Source of the DNA: SAR86 cluster bacterium AG-390-O18
GTDB taxonomy: Bacteria > Pseudomonadota > Gammaproteobacteria > Magnimaribacterales > AG-339-G14
Length of the DNA stretch: 64,000 bases
NCBI GenBank assembly: GCA_003279605.1
Contig: QCHF01000001.1
Coordinates: 400,075-464,074 of the forward strand
Direction: 5' to 3'
Shown here: piece after piece, positions 55,945 through 64,000 of the stretch
Numbering within the stretch: the first letter of the stretch is position 1
Layout: the number at the start of each line of letters is the position of its first letter
Position numbers and translations under genes: made by a program
Notes under the pieces: generated by a model
Databases searched by the model: none
The model's input: the letters and a program-made list of their open reading frames with translations, nothing else
Told to the model about the DNA's origin: nothing

Positions 55945-56397
55945 ATGGACTTTGGAAAGAGAATAAGTATAGAAGCCGTAGAAGAAGGTAATGAATTCAT
56001 GCCTAAGTTTGATGATCGAGGGCTTATTCCAGTCATAACTATGGAAAAAGGCTCAAATCTGGTCTTGATGCATGGTTATCTCAACAAAGAAGCTTTAAAA
56101 CTGTCTATTGAGACCAAGCAAGCTCATTATTGGAGCAGAAGCAGAGAGCAATTGTGGAAAAAAGGTGAAACAAGCGGTCTATATCAAAATATCAGGGAAA
56201 TCCTTGTCGATGATGATCAAGATTGCATGATTTTTAAAGTAGAAGTTGAAGGCTCAGGGGCAAGTTGTCACGTTGGTTATAAATCCTGTTTCTATAGATC
56301 AGTAGAAAACCCTAAAGACTTAAAGTTTGTAGAAGAAGAGAAGTTATTTGATCCACAAGAAGTTTACGAAGGACAAGAAAACCCTACCAAACTTTAA
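55945..56397 (+). CDS. hisI: Phosphoribosyl-AMP cyclohydrolase
   Basis: MHGYLNKEALKLSIETKQAHYWSRSREQLWKKGETSG; DDDQDCMIFKVEVEGSGASCHVGYKSCFYR. Confidence 0.95.
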   Translation: MDFGKRISIEAVEEGNEFMPKFDDRGLIPVITMEKGSNLVLMHGYLNKEALKLSIETKQAHYWSRSREQLWKKGETSGLYQNIREILVDDDQDCMIFKVEVEGSGASCHVGYKSCFYRSVENPKDLKFVEEEKLFDPQEVYEGQENPTKL

Positions 56398-56402
56398 ATT
56401 CA

Positions 56403-56478
56403 GCCCTTGTAGTTTAATCGGATAAAACGGCCGCCTCCTAAGTGGCAGCTCCAGGTTCGATTCCTGGCAGGGGCACCA
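56403..56478 (+). tRNA. tRNA-Arg (anticodon CCT), CCA encoded
   Basis: GCCCTTGTAGTTTAATCGGATAAAACGGCCGCCTCCTAAGTGGCAGCTCCAGGTTCGATTCCTGGCAGGGGCACCA; anticodon loop CTCCTAA. Confidence 0.96.
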
Positions 56479-56490
56479 AACATTGAATTA

Positions 56491-56730
56491 TTAGGTTCTT
56501 GGTTTAGCTTCGTTTACTGTTAACTTTCTACCTTCAAGATCAAAGTCATTCATAGCTTCAATAGCTTCTGGTCCTCCAGACTCTAATTCAACAAAGCCAA
56601 AGCCTCGTGATCTTTTAGAATCTCTGTCAGTAATGACGTTTGCTGATACGACACTTCCAAAATCAGAAAATAAATCTTCTAATTTAGAATTGTCTACACT
56701 CCAGGGGAGATTTCCTACATATAATTTCAT
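56491..56730 (-). CDS. RRM-type RNA-binding protein (start trimmed from 56847)
   Basis: MKLYVGNLPWSVDNSKLEDLFSDFGSVVSANVITDRDSKRSRGFGFVEL: RNP2 and RNP1 motifs; AAAGGTAAAT RBS before ATG 56730. Confidence 0.93.
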   Translation of the reverse strand: MKLYVGNLPWSVDNSKLEDLFSDFGSVVSANVITDRDSKRSRGFGFVELESGGPEAIEAMNDFDLEGRKLTVNEAKPRT

Positions 56731-56831
56731 ATTTACCTTTTTAGATAAGGCATTAAATACTAAATAGAGATTAATATCAGTTTTTTTTAGAAAATTCTTT
56801 GAAAAAATTAAGTATATAACTAGAAAAGTAA

Positions 56832-56853
56832 TCCCTCTTGTTCCCAAGAGGGA
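56832..56853 (-). terminator. Intrinsic-terminator-like hairpin downstream of metY
   Basis: Perfect 9-bp stem TCCCTCTTG-(loop 4)-CAAGAGGGA just downstream of the metY stop, then TTACTTTTC on the minus strand. Confidence 0.65.
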
Positions 56854-56861
56854 TAAATTTT

Positions 56862-58169
56862 TTATTTTGAAGCTTTATCTATAGCTTGAGAAATATCTGC
56901 AATGATATCTTCTGCATTTTCAATACCAATAGATAATCTTACATATCCAGGAGTCACTCCTGCAGACAACTGCTCTTCAGGAGCAAGTTGACTGTGAGTA
57001 GTAGTAGCTGGATGAATTGCAAGAGATCTTGAATCTCCAATGTTAGCAACATGATAAAGAAGCTCTAGAGAATCAATAAATTTACTTCCAGCTTCTTTCC
57101 CGCCAGGTAACTCAAAACCAATAAGAGCACCATAACCACCAGTCATGTATTTATCTGCCTTTTCCTTTTCAGCACCTTCAAAAAGACCAGGATAAGTAAC
57201 TGATTGGACTTTTTTGTTTGAAGCTAAAAATTCAGCAACTTGTTTTGCATTTTTAGCATGTTCGCGCATTCTTAAAGGTAGTGTCTCTAATCCTTGAATA
57301 AACATCCAAGCATTAAAAGGACTCATAGCACCACCCAAGTCTCTAAGAAGAGTTGTTCTTAGTTTAAGTAAATATGCAAAAGGTAAGCCCATGTTTTTGG
57401 TTACTTGTTCATCCCAAACAACACCGCCGTAACACGGATCGGGAGTATTTAAGGCTGGCTGTCTATCAGCTCCAGCTTTACCCCAATCAAAATTACCACC
57501 ATCAAGAATAAGTCCTCCGATAGTTGTTCCGTGTCCACCAATATACTTTGTAGTTGAATAAGTGGTAACTGCAGCACCATGGTCAAACGGACGACAAAGT
57601 ACTGGAGCAGCAGTGTTGTCTACGATCAAAGGAATGTCATGCTTTCTACCTATTTCTGCAACTTCACCGATTGGAAATACTTGAAGTTTAGGATTAGGGA
57701 GAGTTTCTGCAAAATAAGCTCTGGTTTTGTCATCAGTAGCTTTTTCAAAATTAGCTGGATCTGTTGGATCAACAAATCTAACCTCGATTCCCATTTCTTT
57801 AAGGTTGTTTTTAAATTGGTTGTATGTTCCTCCATACAAATGTGATGAGGAAACAATATTATCCCCTGCTCTAGCAACATTTTGAATTGAATATGCTGAA
57901 GCGGTTTGTCCTGAAGAAACAGCCAGTCCTGCTGCTGCTCCATCTAAAGCCGCCATTCTTTGTTCTAGAACGTCACAAGTTGGGTTCATGATTCGGGTAT
58001 AAATGTTTCCGAATTCTTGCAAACCAAATAGGCTTGCTGCATGAGCAGTATCATTAAACTGATAACTTGTAGTTTGGTGAATGGGAACAGCTACTGAACC
58101 AGTAGTTTCATCATTACGCCACCCTGCGTGTAGAGCAATTGTCTCTATATTTTTTCCTTCATATGCCAT
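56862..58169 (-). CDS. metY: O-acetylhomoserine aminocarboxypropyltransferase (sulfhydrylase), start trimmed from 58226
   Basis: IETIALHAGWRNDETTGSVAVPIHQTTSYQF; AVTTYSTTKYIGGHGTTIGG (PLP lysine); ATG 58169 preceded by TATGGAGAT RBS-like sequence. Confidence 0.94.
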   Translation of the reverse strand: MAYEGKNIETIALHAGWRNDETTGSVAVPIHQTTSYQFNDTAHAASLFGLQEFGNIYTRIMNPTCDVLEQRMAALDGAAAGLAVSSGQTASAYSIQNVARAGDNIVSSSHLYGGTYNQFKNNLKEMGIEVRFVDPTDPANFEKATDDKTRAYFAETLPNPKLQVFPIGEVAEIGRKHDIPLIVDNTAAPVLCRPFDHGAAVTTYSTTKYIGGHGTTIGGLILDGGNFDWGKAGADRQPALNTPDPCYGGVVWDEQVTKNMGLPFAYLLKLRTTLLRDLGGAMSPFNAWMFIQGLETLPLRMREHAKNAKQVAEFLASNKKVQSVTYPGLFEGAEKEKADKYMTGGYGALIGFELPGGKEAGSKFIDSLELLYHVANIGDSRSLAIHPATTTHSQLAPEEQLSAGVTPGYVRLSIGIENAEDIIADISQAIDKASK

Positions 58170-58190
58170 GGTTAATCTCCATAAATTATT

Positions 58191-58223
58191 AAAAAAAAAC
58201 CTGTTTGCTTTCGCTAAACAGGT
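58191..58223 (-). terminator. Leader intrinsic terminator (attenuator) between SAM-II aptamer and metY
   Basis: Minus strand ACCTGTTTAGC-GAAA-GCAAACAGGT followed by a run of T (58191-58199). Confidence 0.85.
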
Positions 58224-58232
58224 CAAAAAAAA

Positions 58233-58286
58233 TCCTATTTAGCAAAGTTTATAAAGCGTTTGCAAGTCGGTTAAATCAACGCTATA
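58233..58286 (-). ncRNA. SAM-II riboswitch aptamer
   Basis: Minus strand TATAGCGTTGATTTAACCGACTTGCAAACGCTTTATAAACTTTGCTAAATAGGA. P1 AGCGTT/AACGCT, conserved loop GATTTAACCG..TTGCA, ATAAA, GCTAAA..GG as in known SAM-II. Confidence 0.92.
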
Positions 58287-58326
58287 AATGCAATATACAC
58301 AAAATTATCAAAAAAGAGAAAAAAAA

Positions 58327-59187
58327 ATGAAAGATTTTGAAAGTTTAAAAACTTCTATAAAAAGTAAAGTTTTGACAGTCGTCTTTAATAGACCCGAAAA
58401 AATGAATACCTTTTCAGGCCAGATGTTAAAAGATATTTTAGAACTTCTTGACGAAGCTGAAAAAGATGATGAAATTCGAGCAGTTATTTTTACTGGTTCT
58501 GGAAAAGCCTTTTGTGCGGGAGCAGACCTATCTTCAGGTGAGGATACCTTTGACATGTCTGAAAAAGGAAAGTCTAAAACTGAAGTAAAAAGAGATACAG
58601 GGGGAATACTAACTCTAAGATTATTTGATTTTAAAAAACCACTGATTGCAGCAATAAATGGAGCAGCTGTAGGTGTAGGAGTCACCATGACACTTCCGAT
58701 GGATGTAAGAATTTGTTCTGAGAAAGCTAAATTTGGATTCGTGTTTGCTAAGAGAGGTATCGTTCCTGAGGCTTGTTCAAGTTGGTTTCTTCCTAAGATT
58801 GTAGGTATTTCCAATGCTCTGCAGTGGTGTTTGTCTGGAAAAATATTTATGCCTCAAGAAGCTCTAGATAAAGGATTAGTTACCGAAGTTACTTCCGAAG
58901 ATAAATTACTAGAAAGAGCTGAAGAAATAGCAGCAGATTTTGTAGAAGCTACTTCTAGCCTTTCAGTGACTCTTATCAGGCAAATGTTATGGAAAATGTT
59001 AGGAGCTGATCATCCTATGGAAGCTCATAAAATTGACTCTCGAGGAGTATATTCTCTTGGTAAAACCGGTGAAGCCAGTGAAGGCGTTATGTCTTTTTTA
59101 GAAAAGAGAGAACCAAATTTTCCTGGAAAGGTTAGCAAAGATTTACCTGAATTTTACCCATGGTGGGAAGATAAAGAATTCAAATAA
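58327..59187 (+). CDS. Enoyl-CoA hydratase/isomerase family protein (start trimmed from 58288)
   Basis: VIFTGSGKAFCAGADLSS; AINGAAVGVGVTMTLPMDVRICSEKAKFGF. Confidence 0.95.
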   Translation: MKDFESLKTSIKSKVLTVVFNRPEKMNTFSGQMLKDILELLDEAEKDDEIRAVIFTGSGKAFCAGADLSSGEDTFDMSEKGKSKTEVKRDTGGILTLRLFDFKKPLIAAINGAAVGVGVTMTLPMDVRICSEKAKFGFVFAKRGIVPEACSSWFLPKIVGISNALQWCLSGKIFMPQEALDKGLVTEVTSEDKLLERAEEIAADFVEATSSLSVTLIRQMLWKMLGADHPMEAHKIDSRGVYSLGKTGEASEGVMSFLEKREPNFPGKVSKDLPEFYPWWEDKEFK

Positions 59188-60725
59188 TGTCCTGGAAAAA
59201 AGAAATTTCTCAAATTAAGCTCAGGGAAAAGCTGGCTAAGCAACAAGGTGGTCCTGAAGCGGTTAAGTTGCAACATAATAAAGGACGTCTTACCTTGCGT
59301 GAGAGAATAGATCTTTTGCTTGATAAAGAATCTTTTGAAGAAATTGGCAAAGTAGCTGGAGGAGCCGAATATGATGATGAAGGAAATATAACCTCCCTCA
59401 CCCCGGCAAATTTTATTTTAGGCTTTGGAAAAATTGATGGGCAAGATGTAATAGTTGGCGGTGAAGATTTTACAGTTAAAGGTGGTTCTCCTAACGCAGC
59501 AGGTTTAAGAAAGAGTGTTTATACAGAAGATCTAGCAGTTAAACATAAATTTCCTTTAGTTAGACTTCATGAAGGTGGCGGAGGCTCAGTTGCAGGACCT
59601 AGTAAAGAAAAAAAAGGTTATGGCGGAGATCCAGTTTTTGCTAGATCCAGATTTAAGTCTGTTGCCCAAACTCTTAAAGAAGTTCCAGTAGTTTCTGCTG
59701 CCTTGGGCCCTGTCGCGGGACTTCCAGCCTCTCGTTTTGTAGGTTCTCACTTCAGAATAATGGTTAAAGACAATTCTCAAATTTTAGTTGCAGGTCCTGC
59801 AGTGGTATCTAGGGCTTTTGGTAAAGATTTTACAAAAGAGGAATTGGGAGGCTCTGACGTTCACAAAAAAAATGGTGTAACGGACAATATTGCTGAATCT
59901 GAAGAGGATGCTTTTAATCAAATTAAAAAATTTCTATCTTTCTTTCCTGCAAATATTTATGAGCTCCCGCCAAAAAAAGATTCAAAAGATGAGACAGACA
60001 GATCGGAAAAAATTCTAGAAAAAATCATTCCTAAGGACAGAAAAAAAACCTATGAGATGAGAGAGATAATCAAAATGGTAGTTGATGATAAAGATTTTTT
60101 TGAAATGTCTAATTTTTTTGGTAGAGGGATAATCACAGGATTTGCTCGACTGAATGGTTTTTCAGTTGGTATTTTTGCAAATGATAGTAACTTTTATGCT
60201 GGATCAATGACTGCCGATAATGCAAAGAAAACTACTCGTTTCATCAAACTATGCGATCAATTTAATATTCCAATTTTAACAATTGTTGATGAACCTGGTT
60301 TCTTAATCGGTAAAAAAGCTGAGGAAGACGCAACCATACTTCATGGAACGGAGGCAGTTTTAGCTGCTGCAGATTCCTCTATTCCATGGTGCACTCTCAT
60401 GGTAAGAAAATCTTTTGGTGTTGCAGCTGCAGCTCACTTTGGAGAAGATCCTTATGTGTTAGCCTGGCCCTCTTCTGAAGCAGGCGCGTTACCCTTAGAG
60501 GGAGGAGTTGCTGTTGCCTTTGGAAAAGAGATTGCCAAAGCAAAGGATCCAGAAAAAAAGAGGAAAGAAATAGAAGAAAAATTAGCAAAGTCTCAAAGTC
60601 CCTTCCCTAGGGCAGAGGCTTTTTCGGTGCATGAAATTATTGACCCGAAAGACACAAGGCAGTATCTTTGCTCATGGATTACTAGAGTCCAAAAAAGTTT
60701 AGAAGTAAAATTACTAGATAAATAA
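59187..60725 (+). CDS. Acyl-CoA carboxylase carboxyltransferase (beta) subunit
   Basis: GRLTLRERIDLLLDKESFEEIG; HEGGGGSVAG; ILTIVDEPGFLIGKKAEEDATILHGTEAVLAAADSSIPWCTLMVRKSFGVAAAAH. Confidence 0.94.
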   Translation: MSWKKEISQIKLREKLAKQQGGPEAVKLQHNKGRLTLRERIDLLLDKESFEEIGKVAGGAEYDDEGNITSLTPANFILGFGKIDGQDVIVGGEDFTVKGGSPNAAGLRKSVYTEDLAVKHKFPLVRLHEGGGGSVAGPSKEKKGYGGDPVFARSRFKSVAQTLKEVPVVSAALGPVAGLPASRFVGSHFRIMVKDNSQILVAGPAVVSRAFGKDFTKEELGGSDVHKKNGVTDNIAESEEDAFNQIKKFLSFFPANIYELPPKKDSKDETDRSEKILEKIIPKDRKKTYEMREIIKMVVDDKDFFEMSNFFGRGIITGFARLNGFSVGIFANDSNFYAGSMTADNAKKTTRFIKLCDQFNIPILTIVDEPGFLIGKKAEEDATILHGTEAVLAAADSSIPWCTLMVRKSFGVAAAAHFGEDPYVLAWPSSEAGALPLEGGVAVAFGKEIAKAKDPEKKRKEIEEKLAKSQSPFPRAEAFSVHEIIDPKDTRQYLCSWITRVQKSLEVKLLDK

Positions 60726-60740
60726 ATAAAGAGGATAAAT

Positions 60741-62174
60741 ATGAAAGTTTGTGAAGAGTTTTATATAAATGGTGAATGGGTAAAACCCATTAATGACTTA
60801 AAAACTTTAGATGTTACTAACCCTGCTACAGAGGAAGTCTACGGAAGAATTGCGTTAGGAGATAAAGATGATGTTGACGCAGCAGTAGAAGCTGCATATT
60901 CAGCTTTTGAAAGCTTTGGTTACAGTTCGGTTGACGATAGAGTGAGCTTACTTGAAAAAATATTAGAAGTTTACCAGGGAAAATATGACGAAATTGCAGA
61001 AACTATTTCTTCAGAAATGGGCGCTCCGATAGGTTTATCTAAAGCTGCTCAAGCAGCTACCGGTCTTGGTCACTTTAGTACGGCTTTAGAAACTCTAAAA
61101 AATTATAAATTTGAAGAAGTTAAAGGGTCTGCTCTCATAAGAAAAGAGCCTATTGGTGTAGTAGGAATGATTACTCCTTGGAATTGGCCAATAAACCAAA
61201 TTTCTTGCAAAGTCGGCCCTGCTCTTGCAGCTGGCTGTACTATGGTTCTAAAACCAACTGAAATTGCTCCATTCAATGCAATTCTTTTAGCTGATGTTCT
61301 TCATGAGGCGGGAGTTCCAAAAGGGGTGTTTAATTTAGTAAATGGTGATGGGCCTTCTGTTGGTGAGGCAATGTCTGCTCACCCTAAGATAGATATGATG
61401 TCTTTCACAGGATCTACGAGAGCTGGAGTTGCAGTTGCCAAAGGTTCAGCAGATACCGTAAAAAGAGTTCATCAAGAATTAGGCGGAAAATCAGCGAATA
61501 TCATTTTAGACGATGCTGATTTTGGAAAAGCTGTAACAAAGGGTACAGCGCATATGTTCAATAATACCGGGCAGTCATGTAATGCACCTTCAAGAATGCT
61601 TGTTCCTGCCTCCAGACAAGATGAGGCTAAAGAAGCTGCAAAAGCAGTTGCCGAAGGAATAGTTATTGGAGATCCCTCTGACGAGTCAACTAATATGGGA
61701 CCTGTTGTGAGCGATGTTCAATTCAATAAAATTCAAGGTCTCATCGAGAAAGGTATTGAAGAAGGAGCCGAAGTAGTAGTTGGAGGACCTGGAAAGCCAG
61801 AAGGCTTAAATCAAGGCTATTTTGTTAAACCAACTGTCTTTGCAAACGTTTCCAATGATATGACCATAGCGAGAGAAGAAATTTTTGGACCTGTCTTATG
61901 CATCATTCCTTACAAAGATGAAGATGATGCTATAAGGATTGCAAACGACACTCCTTATGGGTTATCGGGCTATATATCTTCTGAAGATCCTGAACATGCT
62001 TTAAGCGTAGCTAGAAGGATTAGAAGTGGAAATGTTCATATCAATAATAAACCTACAGGAATTGATGCTCCTTTTGGTGGGTTCAAGCAATCTGGAAACG
62101 GAAGAGAATGGGGAGAATTTGGGTTTGAAGAGTTTTTAGAAATAAAAGCTGTAATGGGCTACGCCTCAAAATAA
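60741..62174 (+). CDS. Aldehyde dehydrogenase family protein
   Basis: GMITPWNWPINQISCKVGPALAAGCTMVLKPTE; HQELGGKSANIILDDADF; NTGQSCNAPSRMLV. Confidence 0.97.
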   Translation: MKVCEEFYINGEWVKPINDLKTLDVTNPATEEVYGRIALGDKDDVDAAVEAAYSAFESFGYSSVDDRVSLLEKILEVYQGKYDEIAETISSEMGAPIGLSKAAQAATGLGHFSTALETLKNYKFEEVKGSALIRKEPIGVVGMITPWNWPINQISCKVGPALAAGCTMVLKPTEIAPFNAILLADVLHEAGVPKGVFNLVNGDGPSVGEAMSAHPKIDMMSFTGSTRAGVAVAKGSADTVKRVHQELGGKSANIILDDADFGKAVTKGTAHMFNNTGQSCNAPSRMLVPASRQDEAKEAAKAVAEGIVIGDPSDESTNMGPVVSDVQFNKIQGLIEKGIEEGAEVVVGGPGKPEGLNQGYFVKPTVFANVSNDMTIAREEIFGPVLCIIPYKDEDDAIRIANDTPYGLSGYISSEDPEHALSVARRIRSGNVHINNKPTGIDAPFGGFKQSGNGREWGEFGFEEFLEIKAVMGYASK

Positions 62175-62187
62175 TCAACTAAAATAT

Positions 62188-62234
62188 AATGACTATCTTT
62201 GTAACCGGTGGAGCTGGTTACATAGATAGTCATT
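62188..62234. repeat. 19-bp quasi-palindrome (18/19 paired), 9-nt loop
   Basis: AATGACTATCTTTGTAACC-GGTGGAGCT-GGTTACATAGATAGTCATT. Confidence 0.9.
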
Positions 62235-62236
62235 AA
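62189..62236 (+). pseudogene. galE-like N-terminal fragment (16 codons including stop)
   Basis: MTIFVTGGAGYIDSH*; nearly identical to the UDP-glucose 4-epimerase N-terminus M-x-I-x-VTGGAGYIGSH. Confidence 0.7.
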
Positions 62237-62262
62237 TCTCATCTGCAATCAAATACCATAAA

Positions 62263-63711
62263 ATGCTCTTTAACTCACTTCTAAAAGCTTTCTTATTTGT
62301 ATTTTTGCCTTTGCAGGCTTTTTCTGATCCATGGCTTACTGGAAAAAATGAGTTTGAAGTCAAAAAATTAGAGTATTTTTCCATTAAAAATCAATTTTCT
62401 ATTGATTCATCTGCCTACCCTATTCCCTTAGCGCTTGTGAGAAATCCCAATGAAGATATGTTCAACAACATGTCGTTAATGAATGAGTATATTGAAGTTG
62501 CAGATAAAATTATTCAAAGAGAATCAAAAAAATTTATCAACGAGATTGGATTCTCATCAAACTCAGAATTCAATCCGTTTAGATTTATAGATAGTAAATT
62601 TAAAGACAAAAATTCTTTATTCTTTTCCTCTTCTTATCTAGGAGAAAGATTTTCATCAAAGATTTCAATTACAACTTTTGAAAATCCTTATGAAGAAAAA
62701 AAATATGATTTTAGTGATTCTTATCTTGCCTTAGTTTCAGGAAATTTTATTCTTGGTGTTGGAAACTATGATAGATGGTGGGGTCCTTCTCATCATGCAA
62801 GCTTAATTCTCTCAAATTATTCTAAATCCTCCCCTGGATTATTTATAAGATCTCTCGAGGGTTTTACTTCTCCCCTGCCCTTGATTAGAAGTTTTGGAAA
62901 GTTGAATTTTTCCTTTTTTGTCAATCAATTAGAAAGTAATAGAGTAATAAAAAAACCTTTTTTAATTTCTGGAAGATTATCCTTTAATCCTGTTAATGGC
63001 CTAACTATTGGCCTGACAAGATCAATAATGTTTGGTGGTAATGGCAAGGATAATAGCTTTAAGGCTCTTTGGGACTCTATAAGAGGTGATGCATCAAAAA
63101 TGCAAAGTGACTCGGATGCAAATATAGATAACGAATTAGCTGGATTTGATATTAAATATAGTTTCAATATCAATGATCTGGTATGGACTTTTTATGGTCA
63201 ATATATTGGAGAAGATGGAACTGACTATTGGCCCTGGCGAACTTTTTATTTAGCAGGGACAGAATTTATTTTTCTAAAAGGTGGCAAGTTAAATAGCGTT
63301 GTAATTGAATATGTTGATACCTATTACAATGGTCAAGATACTGGTACTGATGTGATTTATGAGCATGGTTCATATGGAAGTGGTTATAGATATAAGGGAA
63401 GTCCATTAGGAGCATTTATCGATGGCGACTCTAATTACATGCATTTATCTCTTACTAGCGAAATAAATAACGTCACAAATATTGAATTTTCAATGTTTTA
63501 TGGAAATCTAAATAAAGATAATAGTGGTACCAAAAATTCCTGGGGAACAACAAATGAAGATTTTTATGGAATTGTTTTAAACTTTGATTTCAATATCAAC
63601 TCTAAAATTGATATTGGATTCAACATGACTAGTCTTAGCGAATCTCTTTCATACAGAGGAAAAATTCTAGATAAAAATATTATAGGTTTGGATTTTAAAT
63701 ATCGTTTTTAA
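62263..63711 (+). CDS. Capsule assembly Wzi family outer-membrane protein
   Basis: Signal peptide; VGNYDRWWGPSHHASLILSNYSKSSPGLFIRS; outer-membrane beta-barrel pattern ending FKYRF. Confidence 0.85.
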   Translation: MLFNSLLKAFLFVFLPLQAFSDPWLTGKNEFEVKKLEYFSIKNQFSIDSSAYPIPLALVRNPNEDMFNNMSLMNEYIEVADKIIQRESKKFINEIGFSSNSEFNPFRFIDSKFKDKNSLFFSSSYLGERFSSKISITTFENPYEEKKYDFSDSYLALVSGNFILGVGNYDRWWGPSHHASLILSNYSKSSPGLFIRSLEGFTSPLPLIRSFGKLNFSFFVNQLESNRVIKKPFLISGRLSFNPVNGLTIGLTRSIMFGGNGKDNSFKALWDSIRGDASKMQSDSDANIDNELAGFDIKYSFNINDLVWTFYGQYIGEDGTDYWPWRTFYLAGTEFIFLKGGKLNSVVIEYVDTYYNGQDTGTDVIYEHGSYGSGYRYKGSPLGAFIDGDSNYMHLSLTSEINNVTNIEFSMFYGNLNKDNSGTKNSWGTTNEDFYGIVLNFDFNINSKIDIGFNMTSLSESLSYRGKILDKNIIGLDFKYRF

Positions 63712-63977
63712 CGTCCTAATTTACCTTGTCTATCACACCTGTGACGACCAACCTTAAAATTTCTGACTGCTCCGTGCTTAGTCTTTCTTCCATTAACCCT
63801 TTTTCTCCAAAGTCTAAAGCTTGAGGACTTTAAATTATTCCTCATGATGGAAATTAGTTCTCCATGATTTATAGAGAATTCTTTTTCTATAACCTCAAAA
63901 GGGGTCCTATCTTCCCAAGCCATTTCAATTATTCTATTGGTGCTTTCTAAATTAATGCTTTTTATAACTTTCTTCAT
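63708..63977 (-). CDS. TIGR03643/DUF2805 family protein
   Basis: IIEMAWEDRTPFEVIEKEFSINHGELISIMRNNLKSSSFRLWRKRVNGRKTKH. Confidence 0.9.
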   Translation of the reverse strand: MKKVIKSINLESTNRIIEMAWEDRTPFEVIEKEFSINHGELISIMRNNLKSSSFRLWRKRVNGRKTKHGAVRNFKVGRHRCDRQGKLGR

Positions 63978-64000
63978 TATTATCCCAATGTGAAATTATC

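Noticed and set aside
58308-58814. 168-aa ORF antisense to enoyl-CoA hydratase
   Set aside because: Length follows from antisense codon structure of a conserved gene; no independent support.
62193-62384. 63-aa minus-strand ORF overlapping the palindrome and Wzi start
   Set aside because: Antisense to the Wzi signal peptide and the galE relic; no domain.

Overview
The window is 64 kb of AT-rich, gene-dense bacterial chromosome. Gene content and synteny (purM-purN-DUF3108, smc-zipA-ligA, ccmABCDEFGHI, Hda, Coq7, umuDC with an E. coli-type LexA box) point to a marine, SAR86-like gammaproteobacterium; the taxonomy is inference. Most of it is housekeeping: DNA replication and repair, NAD/purine/pyrimidine synthesis, cytochrome c maturation. 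Interspersed are lipid or terpenoid catabolism genes (AtuA-like protein, acyl-CoA dehydrogenases, enoyl-CoA hydratases, flavin monooxygenase, acyl-CoA carboxyltransferase, aldehyde dehydrogenase). There are three tRNA genes and no rRNA, CRISPR array, prophage or IS element that I can support. Best findings: (1) a SAM-II riboswitch upstream of a metY-type gene, followed by a terminator whose 5' arm is complementary over 10 nt to the aptamer 3' strand, which looks like a complete attenuation switch; (2) an 810-aa SMC with intact ATPase motifs but no recognisable hinge; (3) an A10 tract at the gamma/tau boundary of dnaX with stops soon after in both alternative frames; (4) purN interrupted by a one-base frameshift in an A8 run; (5) a 16-codon galE-like start fragment lying in a 19-bp quasi-palindrome; (6) a metzincin lipoprotein convergent with a free-standing protein resembling a metzincin prodomain; (7) an msrAB stop codon located inside a tRNA-Val gene. 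All calls are from reading the sequence and provided translations; no searches were run.
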